Positions 5,649 through 7,877 of a stretch of 7,877 nucleotides of DNA are shown here, in pieces. Source of the stretch: Cuspidothrix sp046080125 (GTDB taxonomy: Bacteria; Cyanobacteriota; Cyanobacteriia; Cyanobacteriales; Nostocaceae); NCBI GenBank assembly GCA_046080125.1, contig JBJTTJ010000032.1, positions 1 to 7,877 of the forward strand. Reading direction: 5' to 3'. Under the pieces are notes generated by a model that was not told the origin of the DNA, did no database searches, and saw only the letters and a list, made by a program, of their open reading frames with translations. Both the position numbers and the translations under genes were made by a program. Each line of letters begins with the position of its first letter. Position 1 is the stretch's first letter.

Positions 5649-5993
5649 ATGACCAAACCAGAAGAAAATCTCCAGCTAGACTTTGAACAGGAACTAGAGG
5701 AATTAGAAACTTCACTCCGCTTTTTAAAAGATAGATATGCCCAAGTGCAAAAAGATCAACAACAAAAGGCACAATGGCAACAGGAATTAAAGAATTTAAA
5801 GCAAAATAGAAATCAGTCTCCAGGAATGAAGACAGAATTAACCCGTCTGCAAAAACAGCTAGAAACCATAGAAATCAACCTAGAAAGTAGATTATTTTCT
5901 TGGACCTGCTTGAAAAGACCCTTTTGGCAAGCAGTCCGTTTTGGTGGTTTAGGCGTTATTATAGGTTGGCTGTTAAAATCTTGGCTGGGGTGA
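5649..5993 (+). CDS. Small coiled-coil protein with C-terminal membrane anchor, unknown function
   Basis: I do not recognise a named family. The ATG at 5649 gives 114 residues; the frame is open upstream to a TTG at 5586, but that start would lie before the palindrome and adds a poorly structured 21-residue leader. Residues 10-80 are charged and rich in Glu, Gln, Lys and Leu (for example FEQELEELETSLRFLKDRY and ELTRLQKQLETIEINLESR), as expected of two coiled-coil helices broken near NQSPG (55-59). Residues about 94-113 (QAVRFGGLGVIIGWLLKSWLG) form one hydrophobic segment at the extreme C-terminus, a tail-anchored layout with the coiled coil in the cytoplasm. No Shine-Dalgarno sequence is seen before the ATG. 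Membrane tethering or scaffolding would fit the layout but is only inferred. Confidence 0.72.
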   Translation: MTKPEENLQLDFEQELEELETSLRFLKDRYAQVQKDQQQKAQWQQELKNLKQNRNQSPGMKTELTRLQKQLETIEINLESRLFSWTCLKRPFWQAVRFGGLGVIIGWLLKSWLG

Positions 5994-5996
5994 TGG

Positions 5997-6013
5997 GATT
6001 TTAGATTTTAGAT
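5997..6013. repeat. Tandem heptamer repeat GATTTTA
   Basis: GATTTTA occurs twice in tandem followed by GAT, a few bases after the stop of the coiled-coil gene. Short tandem repeats of seven bases are a known feature of heterocyst-forming cyanobacterial genomes. Confidence 0.5.
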
Positions 6014-6030
6014 CTCGGATTGTATTTACA

Positions 6031-6055
6031 TCAAGTCAAATCACATCAAATCAAA
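6031..6055. repeat. Tandem pentamer array TCAAR-like, five units
   Basis: TCAAG, TCAAA, TCACA, TCAAA and TCAAA lie head to tail about 80 bases upstream of asnS. The octamer TCAAATCA is repeated exactly at 6036 and 6046, ten bases apart, one helical turn. It could be a microsatellite or a cluster of protein-binding half-sites. Confidence 0.4.
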
Positions 6056-6133
6056 GATTTTATAATTCAGATCCTTTTCAGCCTCTATTTTGCTAAAATT
6101 AGGATTATATACTCAAGAAACAACTTGTAGAAA

Positions 6134-7525
6134 ATGATTAATCATCGAATTGCAGAAATATTAAAAACTGGTCAACCTGAAGAAAAATCAACAGTTAAAG
6201 GTTGGGTAAGAACAAAACGTGAATTAAAAGGATTTGCCTTTCTCGAACTGAATGACGGTTCATCTTTAGCTAATTTACAAGTGGTTATAAATCAAGACTT
6301 GCCAGACTACGAAACCATATTAAAACAGATAAATACAGGTGCTTCCGTAGAAGTTACAGGAGTCCTAGTAGCCTCCCAAGGTAAAGGACAAAGAATAGAA
6401 TTAAAAGCAGAAACAGTCAAAATTTATGGAGATGCCGATCCCGAAACATATCCACTACAAAAGAAGCGTCATAGCTTTGAATTTTTAAGAACAATTGCCC
6501 ATTTACGTGGTAGAACTAATTCCTTTGGTGCAGTATTTCGCGTCAGAAATGCTTGTGCAACTGCTATCCATAAATTTTTCCAAGCACGGGGTTTTATGTG
6601 GGTACATACTCCCATTTTAACCGCCAGTGATTGCGAAGGCGCAGGAGAATTATTTAGTGTTACCAGTTTAAATTTAAAAAATATCCCCCACACTGAAAAC
6701 CAAGAAATTGATTATAGTCAAGACTTCTTCGGAAAACCGACTTATTTAACAGTAAGTGGACAATTAGAAGCGGAAATAATGGCAATGGCATTTTCTAATG
6801 TTTATACTTTCGGTCCCACATTCCGCGCCGAAAATTCTCATACTTCTCGTCACTTGGCCGAATTTTGGATGGTTGAACCAGAAATGGCATTTTGTGATTT
6901 AGATGGTGATATGAACCTAGCAGAAGAATTTCTCAAATACATTTTTAAATATGTGATGGAAACTTGTGCAGAAGACATGGAATTTTTCAATGAACGCATT
7001 GATAAAACTGTTTTAGAAACCGCCAATAATATTATTAGTAATCAATTTGAAAGATTGACTTATACAGAAGCAGTCAAACTTTTAGAAAAAGCTGATGCCA
7101 AATTTGATTATCCTGTCAGTTGGGGTGCAGATTTACAATCACAACATGAACGCTATTTAGCAGAACAACTTTTTGAAAAACCTGTCATTGTTACAGATTA
7201 TCCCGCCCAAATTAAAGCTTTTTATATGCGGTTAAGTGATGATGAAAAAACCGTCCGCGCTATGGATATTTTAGCACCAAAAATAGGGGAAATTATTGGC
7301 GGTTCACAACGGGAAGAAAGGTTAGATGTGTTAGAAAAACGAGTTTTAGCACAAGGAATGCAAACAGAAGATTTATGGTGGTATTTAGATTTACGTCGTT
7401 ATGGTACTGTACCTCATGCTGGTTTTGGTTTGGGGTTTGAAAGATTGGTGCAATTTATGACGGGTATGGGGAATATTCGGGATGTGATTCCTTTCCCTCG
7501 TACTCCACAAAGCGCGGAGTTTTAA
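6134..7525 (+). CDS. asnS: Asparaginyl-tRNA synthetase
   Basis: This enzyme charges tRNA-Asn with asparagine using ATP, in the cytoplasm. The 463 residues are the normal full length. Residues about 18-98 form the N-terminal OB-fold anticodon-binding domain (VKGWVRTKRELKGFAFLELNDG). The class II catalytic domain follows: the motif 1 region ending in P160, the active-site stretch TVSGQLEAE (206-214), motif 2 FRAENSHTSRHLAEFWMVEPE (230-250) with ATP-contacting R231, and motif 3 GFGLGFERLV (430-439) with R437. The C-terminal FPRTPQSAEF separates it from aspartyl-tRNA synthetase and from AsnS-like amide-forming paralogues. An insertion near 178-200 (NLKNIPHTENQEIDYSQDFFG) is the usual bacterial AsnS loop. 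The ATG at 6134 has no clear Shine-Dalgarno sequence; TATACT at 6108-6113 is a possible -10 box without a good -35. Confidence 0.97.
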   Translation: MINHRIAEILKTGQPEEKSTVKGWVRTKRELKGFAFLELNDGSSLANLQVVINQDLPDYETILKQINTGASVEVTGVLVASQGKGQRIELKAETVKIYGDADPETYPLQKKRHSFEFLRTIAHLRGRTNSFGAVFRVRNACATAIHKFFQARGFMWVHTPILTASDCEGAGELFSVTSLNLKNIPHTENQEIDYSQDFFGKPTYLTVSGQLEAEIMAMAFSNVYTFGPTFRAENSHTSRHLAEFWMVEPEMAFCDLDGDMNLAEEFLKYIFKYVMETCAEDMEFFNERIDKTVLETANNIISNQFERLTYTEAVKLLEKADAKFDYPVSWGADLQSQHERYLAEQLFEKPVIVTDYPAQIKAFYMRLSDDEKTVRAMDILAPKIGEIIGGSQREERLDVLEKRVLAQGMQTEDLWWYLDLRRYGTVPHAGFGLGFERLVQFMTGMGNIRDVIPFPRTPQSAEF

Positions 7526-7539
7526 TATTTAGAAGTAGA

Positions 7540-7567
7540 GGTTTAGCAATGCTAAACCCTAGTTTTT
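7540..7567 (+). terminator. Probable asnS terminator
   Basis: GGTTTAGC (7540-7547), loop AAT, GCTAAACC (7551-7558) is a perfect 8-bp stem followed after four bases by TTTTT (7563-7567), starting 14 bases past the asnS stop. The hairpin also resembles a dispersed cyanobacterial repeat that may have been co-opted. Confidence 0.7.
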
Positions 7568-7569
7568 GT

Positions 7570-7600
7570 CTGATAGCGAAGCGTGGCGTAGCCATATCAG
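7570..7600. repeat. Dispersed Nostocales-type palindromic repeat
   Basis: CTGATA (7570-7575) pairs with TATCAG (7595-7600), and inside it TGGC (7584-7587) pairs with GCCA (7591-7594). The core GCGAAGCGTGGCGTAGCCAT is, from memory, part of a very abundant intergenic repeat of Nostoc and Anabaena. It is more GC-rich than the surrounding DNA. Confidence 0.65.
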
Positions 7601-7877
7601 GATGTTATTTGATAATTGATGGTTTAGTAATTTTTAGTAATTTAAAGGTAGATGATAAATTGCGTTTTTAAAAAGTATTTTTCAGAATATTACAATTTTA
7701 TTATAATATCATAATCTGAAAAATGTACTAGAGACAATCGTTTAATTGTATTATTTTTAATTATTTAAAATAAACTATTTTGGCTCTCCTAGACTAGATA
7801 TGACCATTTAACACTTAATACTTGGTTAAATTCATTATGTATCAAGAGATTCAATAAAATCAAAATCAATTTTTATT
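7601..7877. other. A/T-rich non-coding tail
   Basis: No gene is visible on either strand; stops are frequent in all frames. It contains a near-tandem TTTAGTAATT repeat (from 7623) and a long nested inverted repeat at 7677-7724, listed separately. Nothing else recognisable lies between 7725 and the window end. Confidence 0.6.
7677..7724. repeat. Nested A/T-rich inverted repeat
   Basis: ATTTTTCAGA (7677-7686) is the exact reverse complement of TCTGAAAAAT (7715-7724). Immediately inside, ATATTA (7687-7692) pairs with TAATAT (7704-7709), leaving an 11-nt loop and a 5-nt bulge on the 3' side. The function is unknown; it may be a structured RNA end, a cruciform-forming site or a remnant of a small mobile element. 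Confidence 0.5.

Noticed and set aside
6031..6055. CRISPR-like array
   Set aside because: The units are only five bases long and contiguous, with no spacers.
6469..6693. Minus-strand open frame inside asnS
   Set aside because: It is antisense to a strongly conserved synthetase and has no independent support.

Overview
The window looks like chromosomal DNA of a filamentous, heterocyst-type (Nostocales-like) cyanobacterium. Evidence is the low G+C, A/T-rich spacers, two intact HIP1 octamers (GCGATCGC), short dispersed hairpin repeats and tandem heptamers of the kind common in Nostoc/Anabaena genomes, and proteins of clearly cyanobacterial type. The genus is an inference; no rRNA or other marker is present.

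Layout, left to right. (1) The 3' part of a ribonuclease III gene (rnc) enters at the left edge and ends at 659. (2) A 425-bp spacer holds a c-di-AMP (ydaO/yuaA class) riboswitch aptamer at 801-983. Its helices and loop pseudoknot can be traced base by base. A possible extended -10 promoter lies just upstream. (3) A three-gene ABC importer operon of the nitrate/bicarbonate/taurine family follows: permease (1085-1936), Tat-type lipoprotein substrate-binding protein (2055-3497) and ATPase (3528-4364). Two dispersed hairpin repeats sit between the first two genes. (4) A perfect hairpin separates the operon from a convergent 1-Cys peroxiredoxin gene (4442-5080, minus). (5) A 240-bp spacer carries a plus-strand terminator-like hairpin with no annotated plus-strand gene ahead of it. 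(6) Two small divergent genes follow: an 86-aa conserved-looking protein (minus) and a 114-aa coiled-coil protein with a C-terminal membrane anchor (plus). A perfect 18-bp palindrome lies between them. (7) Asparaginyl-tRNA synthetase (asnS, 6134-7525) is complete and is followed by a terminator hairpin, a dispersed repeat and an A/T-rich non-coding tail.

The most interesting unit is the riboswitch plus transporter. c-di-AMP is the nucleotide second messenger of osmotic/potassium and, in cyanobacteria, day/night and carbon physiology. Here its aptamer stands in front of an NrtA/CmpA-like importer. The binding protein keeps the family fold motifs but differs at several positions that, from memory, contact nitrate in NrtA, so its substrate is open. 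The other genes are housekeeping (rnc, asnS), antioxidant defence (peroxiredoxin) or of unknown function, and they show no obvious functional link to the transporter.
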